From Bacteroides sp. (GTDB lineage Bacteria > Bacteroidota > Bacteroidia > Bacteroidales > Bacteroidaceae), in contig DXWV01000032.1 of assembly GCA_019416685.1 (NCBI GenBank), positions 1 to 26,077 on the forward strand: a stretch of 26,077 bases of DNA. Direction: 5' to 3'. How positions within the stretch are numbered: the stretch's first letter is position 1; the number at the start of each line of letters is the position of its first letter. Positions 15,776 through 24,163 of the stretch are shown here, in pieces. The position numbers and the translations under genes are program-made. The notes beneath the pieces were generated by a model. That model was given only the letters and a program-made list of their open reading frames with translations. It was not told where the DNA came from and ran no database searches.

Positions 15776-16648
15776 TTAAAAGTTTTCCAGATCGAGTTTG
15801 TCTATCTCAGAAGAGCGGCGTTGCACGATGTCTCTAAGCTGGTTCAGGTCGATGTTCCAGCTTTCTTTCATATAGTTGTATACAACTTCAAATTTTTGTT
15901 TTATAATTTCGGCTCCGGCTGTTCCGGCTCCGGTCAACATGGCGTCCCATTGTTTGGAAGATTGAGTCAGATAGATACATACATTCTCGGCAAAATCCTC
16001 GTTGGCCTCTTTACTGGCATATTGGCTGACAAAACCGGCTTTTTGTGCATCTGCATCACTGCTCCAATAATCATTCCAGGCATCGCCCACATACGATGTA
16101 CCGGATATTAACTGAAAGTCGCTCGTGTACTCTTTGGTCTGAGTAAAAATATGCGTAAATTCATGGTGAATGGTTTTAAAGTACCATTCGTTGAGTAAGT
16201 TGATATTGGTCTGATCAATGTAGTTAGCTCCGTATAAAGTGATTTTCATACCTCCTTCGGCAGTACCCAGTTCGAATGTTCCGTTGTTGCGAAAAGCAAA
16301 ACTGCCTATGATATGAATTACTTTGGGAAAATAGTTTCGAATGTAATCTGGACCGGCCAGTTCATCATAGGCTTCAATACAAAGATGTTTGATGAGCTTG
16401 GCCAATTGTACTGACTTTTTCATTTCTGCGGGAACCAATGTATAGTCCATATCCGATTCAATATCTTCCATCCGATATTTGAACTCGATGTTGTAAGGAT
16501 ATATATAGTTGTTTAACAACCATCCGTCAAATTCATTTTGTTCACCGGTTTCTACGGTAATGATACTATGGCTTTTGTCCGGGCCGTCATCAGTGCAGGC
16601 TATGAAGCCTACTATGACAGAAATCAGGAATATCCATTTACTTTTCAT
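15776..16648 (-). CDS. SusC/D-associated zinc metallohydrolase lipoprotein
   Basis: This 290-residue lipoprotein has lipobox GFIAC (Cys18) followed by TDDGPD. The zinc motif HHEFTHIF gives HEFTH at 162-166, with His162 and His166 as ligands and Glu163 as the likely catalytic base. An acidic patch NEDFAENV (about 216-223) downstream could provide the third ligand, as in gluzincin-like enzymes. The layout matches the substrate-import-associated zinc metallohydrolase family (HExxH lipoproteins encoded next to SusC/SusD). It is likely a surface peptidase that trims the imported substrate, but no activity can be proved from sequence. It lies 36 bp after susD. Confidence 0.87.
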   Translation of the reverse strand: MKSKWIFLISVIVGFIACTDDGPDKSHSIITVETGEQNEFDGWLLNNYIYPYNIEFKYRMEDIESDMDYTLVPAEMKKSVQLAKLIKHLCIEAYDELAGPDYIRNYFPKVIHIIGSFAFRNNGTFELGTAEGGMKITLYGANYIDQTNINLLNEWYFKTIHHEFTHIFTQTKEYTSDFQLISGTSYVGDAWNDYWSSDADAQKAGFVSQYASKEANEDFAENVCIYLTQSSKQWDAMLTGAGTAGAEIIKQKFEVVYNYMKESWNIDLNQLRDIVQRRSSEIDKLDLENF

Positions 16649-16684
16649 ATTCTTAGGTTTTTATTTTTGTTGTAACGAATGTGT

Positions 16685-18250
16685 TTATCTCGGGTTGGCC
16701 GGAAGCCCGGCATTGATGACTTCCTGCGGAAGTTGTATGGCACAGCGTGGGTCGCGGGGAAGCAATTGGTCTGCTATGGTGACGTCTTTCCCGTTGGCAC
16801 TGACTACACGACGGTCTACCTCTATGCCATATCGTTTGATGTCGAACCAGCGCAATCCTTCATGAATTGTTTGTATACGGCGAACGAACAGTAAAAACTG
16901 GATGAAACTTTCCTGTTTTCCACTTTTGACAGTGAAGACGGGATTCAATTTTTTCTTTAGCGTTGGTGCATTCGGTTCATAATAAGGAATAGGATTGATA
17001 AATTTCTCCACATCCTCTTCTGTTAATACGTAAGCACTTTTTGTATTGGCTTTGATCCAGATATTGAAGTCTCTGACAGCTTCCTGATATTTCTCTTTCA
17101 TGATATATGCTTCCGCTCTTGCCAGTAAAGTCTCTTCTGCACTGAAGGCTGTATATACGGTGTGTGGATAGCCTATCATTGCAACGGGATCGAGAAACTC
17201 AAACAAGAATGGTAACTTCATTGTCAGTGTCTTATCAAGATTGGTTCCTTGGTATATGAATGGGAGGATATGGTAATTGGTATATCTTCCCCATGGTCCG
17301 TCGGCCTTTAATGTTTCATATTCGGCGATGAGGGCTCCGTGCGTAATGCGCGACATATTAAAGTAAGGGCCAAAGTATCTTCCCGCCTGTGATAGTGAAG
17401 TCATTAACATCAGATTACAGTTATATTCCGGTTTGATATAGTCTTTGGTATATACATCTTCGTCTCTTGTCATTTTGGCGCGTGCCTCCATATTCCTCAT
17501 CATAACTGCGGGATTGGAGGTTAGTACTTTATCTGCATATTCTATTACTTTGTCCCAGCGCCCGGCATATAAGTTGAAACGTGCGGCAAATGCATAGGCT
17601 GCCTTGGTGTTGAAGTGATATTTGGGTACACTGTACGCGTCTTTGATCATGGGAAGTGCTTCTTCTATATCGTTGTTGATTTCTTTATAGACACTATCCA
17701 CTGTGATACGGTCATATTCTACTATCAGCTGGGTTTCCGGTATCTTTACATAAGGTATACCCAAGTCTGTGATTGCATACTTTTCAGTGTAGTGCTGGCA
17801 GAAAATATTGACCAGTATGAAGTGTGCATATGCCCGACATAGCAGGGCTTCTGCCTTGAATGGTTTCAGGCTGGCAGGAGTTCCCATCTCTTCTATGGCT
17901 TCCAACGCCTGATTGGCTGCGGAGATTGATTTATATGACCGGCTCCACAAGGCATACGGATCTTCTTGCCCGTTCGTTTCTGTAACATCCTTCCAATATG
18001 CTATTTGCTCAATGAATAAATAGGTATAGGGATTACTGGGGCCATAGTCGTCTACGTTATCGGAAGAGTACTCCCCTAAGAACATAGCTGAGGCTTCGGG
18101 ATAGGCTGAAGTTATCAGCGCTTTTACATTTGCTTCTGTGTTGACCTCTGTACGGTTGTCCGGAACCTCACTCAGGAAGTCATCGCACGAAGCTAAGATG
18201 CTTCCTGATAGTAGGATGATAACCGGAATATATTTATATATATGTGTCAT
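16685..18250 (-). CDS. SusD/RagB-like nutrient-binding lipoprotein
   Basis: This 521-residue lipoprotein is the extracellular lid of a SusC/D transporter: it binds substrate and closes over the barrel. The lipobox is ILASC (Cys22), followed by DDFLSEVPD, the usual SusD start. The TPR-like core is visible as SYKSISAANQALEAIEEM and FKAEALLCRAYAHFILVNIF, and the C-terminus has the family pattern with IHEGLRWFDIKRYG. It is complete. The gene starts 24 bp after susC. Substrate specificity cannot be read from sequence, and the pair is as compatible with a RagAB-type peptide importer as with a glycan one. Confidence 0.95.
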   Translation of the reverse strand: MTHIYKYIPVIILLSGSILASCDDFLSEVPDNRTEVNTEANVKALITSAYPEASAMFLGEYSSDNVDDYGPSNPYTYLFIEQIAYWKDVTETNGQEDPYALWSRSYKSISAANQALEAIEEMGTPASLKPFKAEALLCRAYAHFILVNIFCQHYTEKYAITDLGIPYVKIPETQLIVEYDRITVDSVYKEINNDIEEALPMIKDAYSVPKYHFNTKAAYAFAARFNLYAGRWDKVIEYADKVLTSNPAVMMRNMEARAKMTRDEDVYTKDYIKPEYNCNLMLMTSLSQAGRYFGPYFNMSRITHGALIAEYETLKADGPWGRYTNYHILPFIYQGTNLDKTLTMKLPFLFEFLDPVAMIGYPHTVYTAFSAEETLLARAEAYIMKEKYQEAVRDFNIWIKANTKSAYVLTEEDVEKFINPIPYYEPNAPTLKKKLNPVFTVKSGKQESFIQFLLFVRRIQTIHEGLRWFDIKRYGIEVDRRVVSANGKDVTIADQLLPRDPRCAIQLPQEVINAGLPANPR

Positions 18251-18274
18251 ATTGATTTTATTTAGTAGTTATTG

Positions 18275-21200
18275 TTACATTCCAAGTCTTAATGTCAAAG
18301 TGAACTGCCGTGGCACTGGGGTTGCTACACCACCTGAATTGAAGAATTCCGGATCTTGCCCGTTCAGTTTCTTATCGGCATATATCAAAAAGAGGTTCGT
18401 ACATTGTAGTTTCAATGACAGGCTGTTCAGTTTCCAGTTGGCTATCAATGTTTTGGGGAAATCATAAGACAAGCCTATTTCTTTCATTCGGATAAATCCA
18501 CCGTCAGCAATGCGCATGTCAGAATAGTTGTAGGCATTGTAGGCCCGGCTTAAATAAGGATCCAGTCTGTTTTGGCGCGTACTGGCTATTACGGGTATAT
18601 TAGTAAACTTTTCGTCTCCCGGCACCATCCAGCGGTTTTTGAATTCTTTTGGAGTAGCGGTGAGGTCCGAATAACTGGAACTGAAAACATTGTCCAGACG
18701 CACTACGTTGCCGAATGAATAGGTGATAAATAAGTTTAGTTTAAACCCTTTATAGCCGAATGTATTCCCGAAACTACCCAGATCTGTTGGGTCAGCAGCT
18801 CCCGAATATTTCAGGAAATCAAGTTTTTTACTTTCCTGAAAGTTGATATCTGTTGTTGTAATCTGTCCGTCCTGATTGAGGAAAGTAGGTATACCATCTT
18901 TGTTTAATCCCTGGAATGGAATAGAGAAGATGGAGCGTACCGGATAGCCTTCTCTGGCAAAACCATATCCGGATACCAGCCCCATCAGTGTCTTGTTTGA
19001 TTTTAGTTTGGTAATCTCGTTATGGGTATGAGAATAGATGAAGTCGGTAGTCCAGCTAAAATCTTTAGTCTGGATGTTTCTTGTTGACAGAGTGAATTCT
19101 ACACCATTGGATTTCATCTCGGCGATATTACCCATTTTCAAAATCTCACCTCCGGCTCCCTGGGTACTTACCGGTCCTATGAGGTCATAGTTGTTACGCT
19201 GATACCAGTCTACTGCAACACTGATACGGTTGTCCAGCAATCCTACATCAACTCCTATATTCAGCTCATGTTTTTTTTCATAAGTCAGATCAGAGTTTCC
19301 AAGATCCACTACCTGCAATCCCATTTCACCAGTAGAAGCTGTTGGTCTCCAAGGCTTATAAGCGGATAAGATGGCTGTAGAGTTTGTTACACTTTCGGGA
19401 CCACGGTCTGCCGTCAAGCTATAAGATGCTTTAAGCGATAAATGAGATAGAGCCGGTTCCCAATCTTTGAAAAACTCTTCCTCATGGATATTCCATGCAC
19501 CCGATATATTCCACGTTGGTAACCAACGGGACGAGTGTGTTTTTCCTAACGTATTGGAACCTTCGTAGCGAATCGTACCATTGAGGGTGTATATTCCTTT
19601 ATAAGAATAGGTTGCATTGGCGAAGAAGGCAATGTTGCGTACCCTTCCCTTTGCGATTGAATAGTAATCAGTGCCTTCTTCGGCCCCTTTCTTAAATACC
19701 TGATAAGCATAGAACGGTACTTCACCCATTGAGTACTGAAGCCCCCATCCGCGTATCCACTTTCTTTGCCGGTCAATATAGTTTGATTCCATACCGCCAA
19801 ACAAGTTCACGATATGTTCCTCTTTGAATACATTATTATAAGAGATTGTACCGCGAAAATCATATCCTAACATGCGGAAGTCCGAACACTCGTAAATGCC
19901 ACCTTCCGGGAGTATGCTGATAGGCAGTGCGTATGGATTGTCCGGATCACGGTATAAATGAGGGTTTTGGTCTCTGATGCTGGAAGTGGGCATGGCCCGG
20001 TAGGCCATTGCCTGATTGGAAAAGTCAGTAATGATATGTTCCTGCGATGTTGATGAATATTTCATGGCACCTAATGCGGTGACTTCCAGGTTGGGCAGTA
20101 TTTTCCATTTCAATTCCCCCTGTACCTTCAGGTCGGATGCGTTGATATCCATGTAATTATTCTCCAGTTCATGGAAAATATTGAAAGGAGCATAATTACG
20201 GGTATAGTATTCTGTGGCACTGATGGCCCGCGAACTATTCAGGGCATAACTGTAAGGGTTGATATCAAAATCACGTTTTACTTCTCCCGAAACGGGATCG
20301 GTACTTTGTGACAATGTGCCTGGTGCTTTTTGCTTTCGGTACGAACCACTTGAAATAAGATTCAGGCTCAGGTTTGTCAGAATGTTGTAAGTGGCATTCA
20401 GGTTGGCTGTATAGCGATTTACCTTGCTGTCTTTAGTCCATCCCGGATCTACCAGAGCACTTAATGATGCATAATAAGAGGTCTTGTCGTTACCGGAGGA
20501 GATACTGACGGAATGATTGTGCATCACATTGGTATTGAATAACAAATCGAACCAGTTGGTATTTCTCATTTCTGCATCGCGCAGGTAATTGGCACGGGAC
20601 AGCGGTGTGTTTAATAAACCGAATTGTTGGGTAACAGGGTCGTATGTATGTAGTAACTCGTACATCTTTCCATAGACTCCGCTTTCACTGGCATTAGATA
20701 ATTCGGAGAAGTTCAACCACCCTTTCTTCTGCATCTCCTGATAGACAGACATCTGATCTTGTGAATTCATTATGTTGAATTGTGAGTAATCCGGTTTTAA
20801 TCTCATCGTGTATTCACCTGTATAACTAACCCGACTACTGCCTGCCTTTCCTTTCTTGGTAGTGATCACAATTACTCCCGACATGGCTCGTGCCCCATAA
20901 ATAGAGGTGGCAGAACCGTCCTTTAATATCTGAAAGCTTTCGATGTCATCAGCATTCAGGCCTGATATAGCCGAACTGATCAACGTGGTGGCATCTCCTG
21001 AGGATAGCTGGTCGGCATCTACTTCTACTACATCCTCCATGATGACCCCGTCTACTACCCATAAAGGCTTGGAACTACCATAAATAGAAGTAGCACCACG
21101 AACACGAATTTTAGGTGCCGTACCAAAGGTACCCGATACATTTTGCACAGATACACCTGCGGAACGTCCTTCCAATGAACGACTTATATCTGGTACACCA

Positions 21201-21853
21201 TCCAGTTTAACATTCGAAGCACTGAGCTGATCGGTAGCTCCTGTGAATAGCCGTTTGTCCATTTTCTGTACACCCGTTACGACTACTTCATTCAGTGTCT
21301 GTACATCTGAAGCTAATGTCACTTTTAATGGAATACCTCTTTTGACGACTACTTCTTTATCTTTCATTCCGACATAAGAAACGATCAGTGTTTGTGCGTT
21401 TTGAGGGATATCTTTCAACGTAAAACGTCCGTCTATGTCGGCAATTGTCCCCATTGTGGTACCTTTTACTTTGATAGATGCCCCTACAACAGGTTCGTTG
21501 TCTTCTTCGAATAGAACGATACCGGTTATAATATTACTTTCCTGTGCAGGAGCCTGTACCGGGGCCATCTTGTAGATCTGTATTACTTTATTTTTAACTT
21601 CATACTGTAGTTGCTGGCCGGTAAGAATAATGTCCAGCATCTCATTGATCGTTTTATCCTGCGCCTCCACGCTGATTTTCTTTTCTAACTCCATTTCAGA
21701 AGAGCTGCACCACAGGGAGTAGGATGTAAGCGTCTTCAGCTTTTTAAGGGCTTCTTTTACTGTAACATTGTGCATACTCATTGAGACCCTTTGTTCCTGT
21801 GCAAAGGCTCCGATGCTACAACATAAAAGCATGATTAATAATAGTTTTCTCAT
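18275..21853 (-). CDS. SusC/RagA-like TonB-dependent transporter with STN domain
   Basis: This 1192-residue outer-membrane protein imports substrate using TonB energy. Order: signal peptide (1-19, FAQ cut); STN signalling domain (about 25-97); carboxypeptidase-regulatory-like domain (about 107-185, GIVLFEEDNEPVVGASIKVKG in two parts); TonB box EVVVTG (189-194); plug (about 200-345) with the hallmark DGSATSIYGARA (312-323); beta-barrel to the end, finishing in FTLTLRLGM with a hydrophobic C-terminal strand. STN domains touch FecR-type anti-sigma factors in the periplasm, and fecR lies just 25 bp upstream, so transport and signalling are likely linked. The plug carries an acidic insertion around 275-300. 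The gene is intact, with no frameshift. Confidence 0.96.
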   Translation of the reverse strand: MRKLLLIMLLCCSIGAFAQEQRVSMSMHNVTVKEALKKLKTLTSYSLWCSSSEMELEKKISVEAQDKTINEMLDIILTGQQLQYEVKNKVIQIYKMAPVQAPAQESNIITGIVLFEEDNEPVVGASIKVKGTTMGTIADIDGRFTLKDIPQNAQTLIVSYVGMKDKEVVVKRGIPLKVTLASDVQTLNEVVVTGVQKMDKRLFTGATDQLSASNVKLDGVPDISRSLEGRSAGVSVQNVSGTFGTAPKIRVRGATSIYGSSKPLWVVDGVIMEDVVEVDADQLSSGDATTLISSAISGLNADDIESFQILKDGSATSIYGARAMSGVIVITTKKGKAGSSRVSYTGEYTMRLKPDYSQFNIMNSQDQMSVYQEMQKKGWLNFSELSNASESGVYGKMYELLHTYDPVTQQFGLLNTPLSRANYLRDAEMRNTNWFDLLFNTNVMHNHSVSISSGNDKTSYYASLSALVDPGWTKDSKVNRYTANLNATYNILTNLSLNLISSGSYRKQKAPGTLSQSTDPVSGEVKRDFDINPYSYALNSSRAISATEYYTRNYAPFNIFHELENNYMDINASDLKVQGELKWKILPNLEVTALGAMKYSSTSQEHIITDFSNQAMAYRAMPTSSIRDQNPHLYRDPDNPYALPISILPEGGIYECSDFRMLGYDFRGTISYNNVFKEEHIVNLFGGMESNYIDRQRKWIRGWGLQYSMGEVPFYAYQVFKKGAEEGTDYYSIAKGRVRNIAFFANATYSYKGIYTLNGTIRYEGSNTLGKTHSSRWLPTWNISGAWNIHEEEFFKDWEPALSHLSLKASYSLTADRGPESVTNSTAILSAYKPWRPTASTGEMGLQVVDLGNSDLTYEKKHELNIGVDVGLLDNRISVAVDWYQRNNYDLIGPVSTQGAGGEILKMGNIAEMKSNGVEFTLSTRNIQTKDFSWTTDFIYSHTHNEITKLKSNKTLMGLVSGYGFAREGYPVRSIFSIPFQGLNKDGIPTFLNQDGQITTTDINFQESKKLDFLKYSGAADPTDLGSFGNTFGYKGFKLNLFITYSFGNVVRLDNVFSSSYSDLTATPKEFKNRWMVPGDEKFTNIPVIASTRQNRLDPYLSRAYNAYNYSDMRIADGGFIRMKEIGLSYDFPKTLIANWKLNSLSLKLQCTNLFLIYADKKLNGQDPEFFNSGGVATPVPRQFTLTLRLGM

Positions 21854-21878
21854 ATCATCCGTTTAAAATGTTTATGGA

Positions 21879-22979
21879 CTAATTTACACGATTTCTTATT
21901 TCATTTTTTTTCATTATCTGAATAGTATCCCCTTTTATGGTGTAATAGAGGCTGTTTTTCTCCGCTATGATTTTCAATATGTCAGTGATTGTTTCTTCAT
22001 TGCAGAAGTCACCGTAGAAGTGTTTTTCCCTTAGAGTTTTGTCTTCTATCACAATATGTACATTGAAAGCTCTTTCCAGGTCTTTTACAATCTGACTGAG
22101 TGGTTCTTCATCAAAAAACAGTATATTTCGGGCTGCTGCTTTGGGGAGGCAGGTTGCTGCAGGAGCCTTTGCATTGTCGGTGGGAGATAATTCTGCACTT
22201 TTGGAGTGGGAGGTGGTCCACATTACATAGTTAGATGCAATAACATTGCGTACTTGCATCCGTTCGCTTTTTTGATTGATGACTGCCTGTTGGTTAGGTT
22301 TCAATAAAATATTGGCTTTTGAATTTTTATTGTTTTCAACAGCCAGACTTCCTTCTACCAGCGTAATTTTGGCTTTCTCATCTTCCGGATAGGCCTTCAT
22401 GTTAAATTTGGTTCCTAATACATGAATGGCTATTTTTCCGGAACTTACTCTGAAAGGGAGTTCCTTGTTTTTGCTGACCTCAAAGTAGGCTTCTCCTTTT
22501 AAAGTCACATCTCTGTTACTTCGCCCAAAACTTCCGGGATATTCGAGTTTACTTCCCGAATTGAGCCATACCTGTGTACCATCCGGCAGGGTGACCAATG
22601 ATTTTGAGCCATAGGCTATTTCTATACTTTGCATAGAGTTATCCCATGAATTTTCGCCGGTTGATTTTAATAAATATCCCACTCCGAATGCCAGCAATAC
22701 AATTGCTACATAGCCTATCCAGGCGATATAGCGTTTTCGGCTTATGGTATATTCTTTTTGTCTGGTGATTTTATATATGCGGTTGTAAGCTGGGATTACC
22801 CGGGCTGTGAAATGCTTTTCTTTTTGCTTGATCCGGAAAAGTTTTAGTGTAGCATAATAACAGGTATAAATACGCTGGTTGTTTGCATTGCTATTATACC
22901 ACGCTTGTAGTTCCTGCTCTTCATTAGGAGTGATGTCTCCATTAAATTGCTTTTTAATTAATTTGAAAATATTATCCAT
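21879..22979 (-). CDS. FecR-type anti-sigma factor
   Basis: This 366-residue inner-membrane protein should hold the upstream ECF sigma factor inactive until SusC reports substrate. The N-terminal cytoplasmic part (1-83) is followed by one transmembrane segment (about 84-104). The FecR domain spans about 118-215 (LPDGTQVWLNSGSKLEYP, then GEAYFEV and FRVSSGKIAIHVLGTKFN). A C-terminal DUF4974 domain lies at about 286-356 (FFDEEPLSQIVKDLERAFN), a type thought to contact the transporter's STN domain. Between the two, around 255-284, there is an Ala/Ser/Pro-rich linker, longer than I expect here. It is 25 bp from susC and 142 bp from the sigma gene. Confidence 0.93.
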   Translation of the reverse strand: MDNIFKLIKKQFNGDITPNEEQELQAWYNSNANNQRIYTCYYATLKLFRIKQKEKHFTARVIPAYNRIYKITRQKEYTISRKRYIAWIGYVAIVLLAFGVGYLLKSTGENSWDNSMQSIEIAYGSKSLVTLPDGTQVWLNSGSKLEYPGSFGRSNRDVTLKGEAYFEVSKNKELPFRVSSGKIAIHVLGTKFNMKAYPEDEKAKITLVEGSLAVENNKNSKANILLKPNQQAVINQKSERMQVRNVIASNYVMWTTSHSKSAELSPTDNAKAPAATCLPKAAARNILFFDEEPLSQIVKDLERAFNVHIVIEDKTLREKHFYGDFCNEETITDILKIIAEKNSLYYTIKGDTIQIMKKNEIRNRVN

Positions 22980-23053
22980 AAATTCTCTATTAATTGTTTA
23001 TTGATTGTATAAAGACGTAATAGAGAATAAAAGGGGTAGTGAGAAAATGAAAT

Positions 23054-23090
23054 ATTTTTCTACTAAAATGATTTATTTTAATAGAAAAAT
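23054..23090 (-). other. 16-bp AT-rich hairpin between sigma and anti-sigma genes
   Basis: Arms 23054-23069 and 23075-23090 are inverted complements over 16 bp, with one difference, around a five-base loop. In the operon direction (minus strand) that difference becomes a G-U pair, so the RNA stem is continuous, whereas on the + strand it is an A-C mismatch. No long T-run follows. It may limit readthrough from the sigma gene or set the sigma to anti-sigma ratio. Confidence 0.55.
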
Positions 23091-23121
23091 GAAGTTAGAG
23101 CTTTTAATTTTGCACTAAAAG

Positions 23122-23700
23122 TTAAGTGAAAAGAAAGAGTTGCAATGCCAGGATGCATAAAATATAATCGGTGAGATCTTCACGAAGAGCATTTAACGCG
23201 TTTTTTATGTGATATTTGACCGTATTTACAGAAATACCTAATTCTGCGGCAATTTCCTGATGGCTTTTGCCTTCATAGCGACTGAGAATGAATACTTTCC
23301 GGCATTCTTCGGATAATCCGTTGATAATTTGCTGTATTTGTTCTTCTAATTCCTGAGATACCAATTGCTCAAAAACATCCTCGTCCGGTGCAAAGCAGTT
23401 TTGATATTTTTTGTCTGTGATGTCTACTGAATGAAAGGAATGGTCGGCCCGTATAAAGTCGATAGCTTGATTCCGAACAGCTCTCATTAAATATCCCCTG
23501 ATGGACTTTGTTACAGCTATTTGCTTTCGTTTTTCCCATAATGCGAGCATCACATCTTCTACGATGCTTTGGCATATGTATTCATCATGGACATATTCAT
23601 AAGCAACGGCACACAAGAATGCATAATGTTGTTTGAAAATAATCTCGTATGCTTTATGATTACTATTCTGAAGTTTTGATATGAGCTCACGTTCATCCAT
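23122..23700 (-). CDS. ECF-type RNA polymerase sigma factor
   Basis: This 192-residue sigma-70 family factor has region 2 (about 17-85, FKQHYAFLCAVAYEYV, then IRGYLMRAVRNQAIDFIR) and region 4 (about 128-178, EGKSHQEIAAELGISVNTVK in the HTH). There is no region 1 or 3, as in ECF factors. It should drive the transporter operon when released by the FecR protein next to it. The C-terminus ends in a hydrophobic stretch (LCILALQLFLFT). Start ATG at 23700; a TActTTTG element (23731-23724 on the minus strand) would give a leader of about 20 nt, although a -33 box is not clear. Confidence 0.95.
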   Translation of the reverse strand: MDERELISKLQNSNHKAYEIIFKQHYAFLCAVAYEYVHDEYICQSIVEDVMLALWEKRKQIAVTKSIRGYLMRAVRNQAIDFIRADHSFHSVDITDKKYQNCFAPDEDVFEQLVSQELEEQIQQIINGLSEECRKVFILSRYEGKSHQEIAAELGISVNTVKYHIKNALNALREDLTDYILCILALQLFLFT

Positions 23701-23723
23701 GTCGTTAAGTAGCTATTTTCTTG

Positions 23724-23731
23724 CAAAAGTA
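23724..23731 (-). promoter_or_regulatory. Candidate -7 element for the ECF sigma gene
   Basis: Minus-strand TACTTTTG matches TAnnTTTG, 23 bp before the ATG. No TTTG lies 19-21 bp upstream, so use of the primary sigma factor is uncertain. Confidence 0.4.
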
Positions 23732-23872
23732 GTTATTTTGTCGATATATCCTATAAAATCTGATAATAGCGATTGTTTTTTAGAATATTCTGTTGGTAGT
23801 TGTTCTGTTTCTCTTTTGCTGACATCGTTTTTATTTGTGATTGCTTGTAAGTTGTTGATTATCAGTTGATAT

Positions 23873-23957
23873 AAGAATGTACATTCTTGTAGTGTGAAAG
23901 TGTACATTCTTATATGACAAGATTGTACACTTTTGTGGTACTAAAGTGTACAACCTT
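23873..23957. repeat. Array of four TGTACA dyads with exact 23-bp period
   Basis: TGTACA occurs at 23878, 23901, 23924 and 23947, three consecutive steps of exactly 23 bp. Each lies in a 16-bp dyad: AAGAATGTACATTCTT (perfect), GAAAGTGTACATTCTT, AAGATTGTACACTTTT and TAAAGTGTACAACCTT. The 7-bp spacers between dyads are not conserved. Half-sites alternate between an AAGAATGTAC-like and an AAAGTGTAC-like form, so copies 2-3 and copies 3-4 also make larger inverted repeats. This suggests co-operative binding of a dimeric protein. Confidence 0.8.
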
Positions 23958-24078
23958 GTTCTGTTAAAGTAATAAGAAGATAATTTTATTATTTGTGTTG
24001 GTCTCTTTTTGTTACAAACAGTGAGGGGGTTCTCTCTTGAAATTTATCTTCATTGTAATCTTTTATGAATGACCTGTT

Positions 24079-24163
24079 GGTTTCTCTATGAGAAACGTCT
24101 CGTTTGTCGTAGAGAAACGGTCCGATCTTCGTAGAGTTTCGAGGCGTTTCTCGTAGAGAAAAA
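24079..24163. repeat. Array of four CGTTTCTC/GAGAAACG dyads with exact 22-bp period
   Basis: Dyads are centred at 24088, 24110, 24132 and 24154, three steps of exactly 22 bp. CGTAGAG starts at 24108, 24130 and 24152, and the related CTATGAG at 24086. The first and last are clean inverted repeats, TTTCTC-TAT-GAGAAA and TTTCTC-GTA-GAGAAA. The second matches at 7 of 9 paired positions; the third is weakest at 5 of 9. Spacing is conserved better than sequence. Confidence 0.75.

Noticed and set aside
10169..23700. Classical polysaccharide utilisation locus
   Set aside because: SusC/D and the ECF/FecR pair are present, but no glycoside hydrolase, lyase, esterase or sulfatase is encoded in the locus as seen here.
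23713..23907. 64-codon minus-strand open frame upstream of the sigma gene
   Set aside because: It covers the sigma promoter region and part of the TGTACA array and has AT-rich random composition.
23873..24163. CRISPR array
   Set aside because: The repeats are only 16-19 bp dyads with 3-7 bp between them, imperfect, with no unique spacers of suitable length and no cas genes nearby.
23873..24163. Plasmid-type replication origin with iterons
   Set aside because: The 22-23 bp period is iteron-like, but no replication initiator or partition gene is in the window and the flanks are chromosomal housekeeping genes; an operator or RNA role is more likely.
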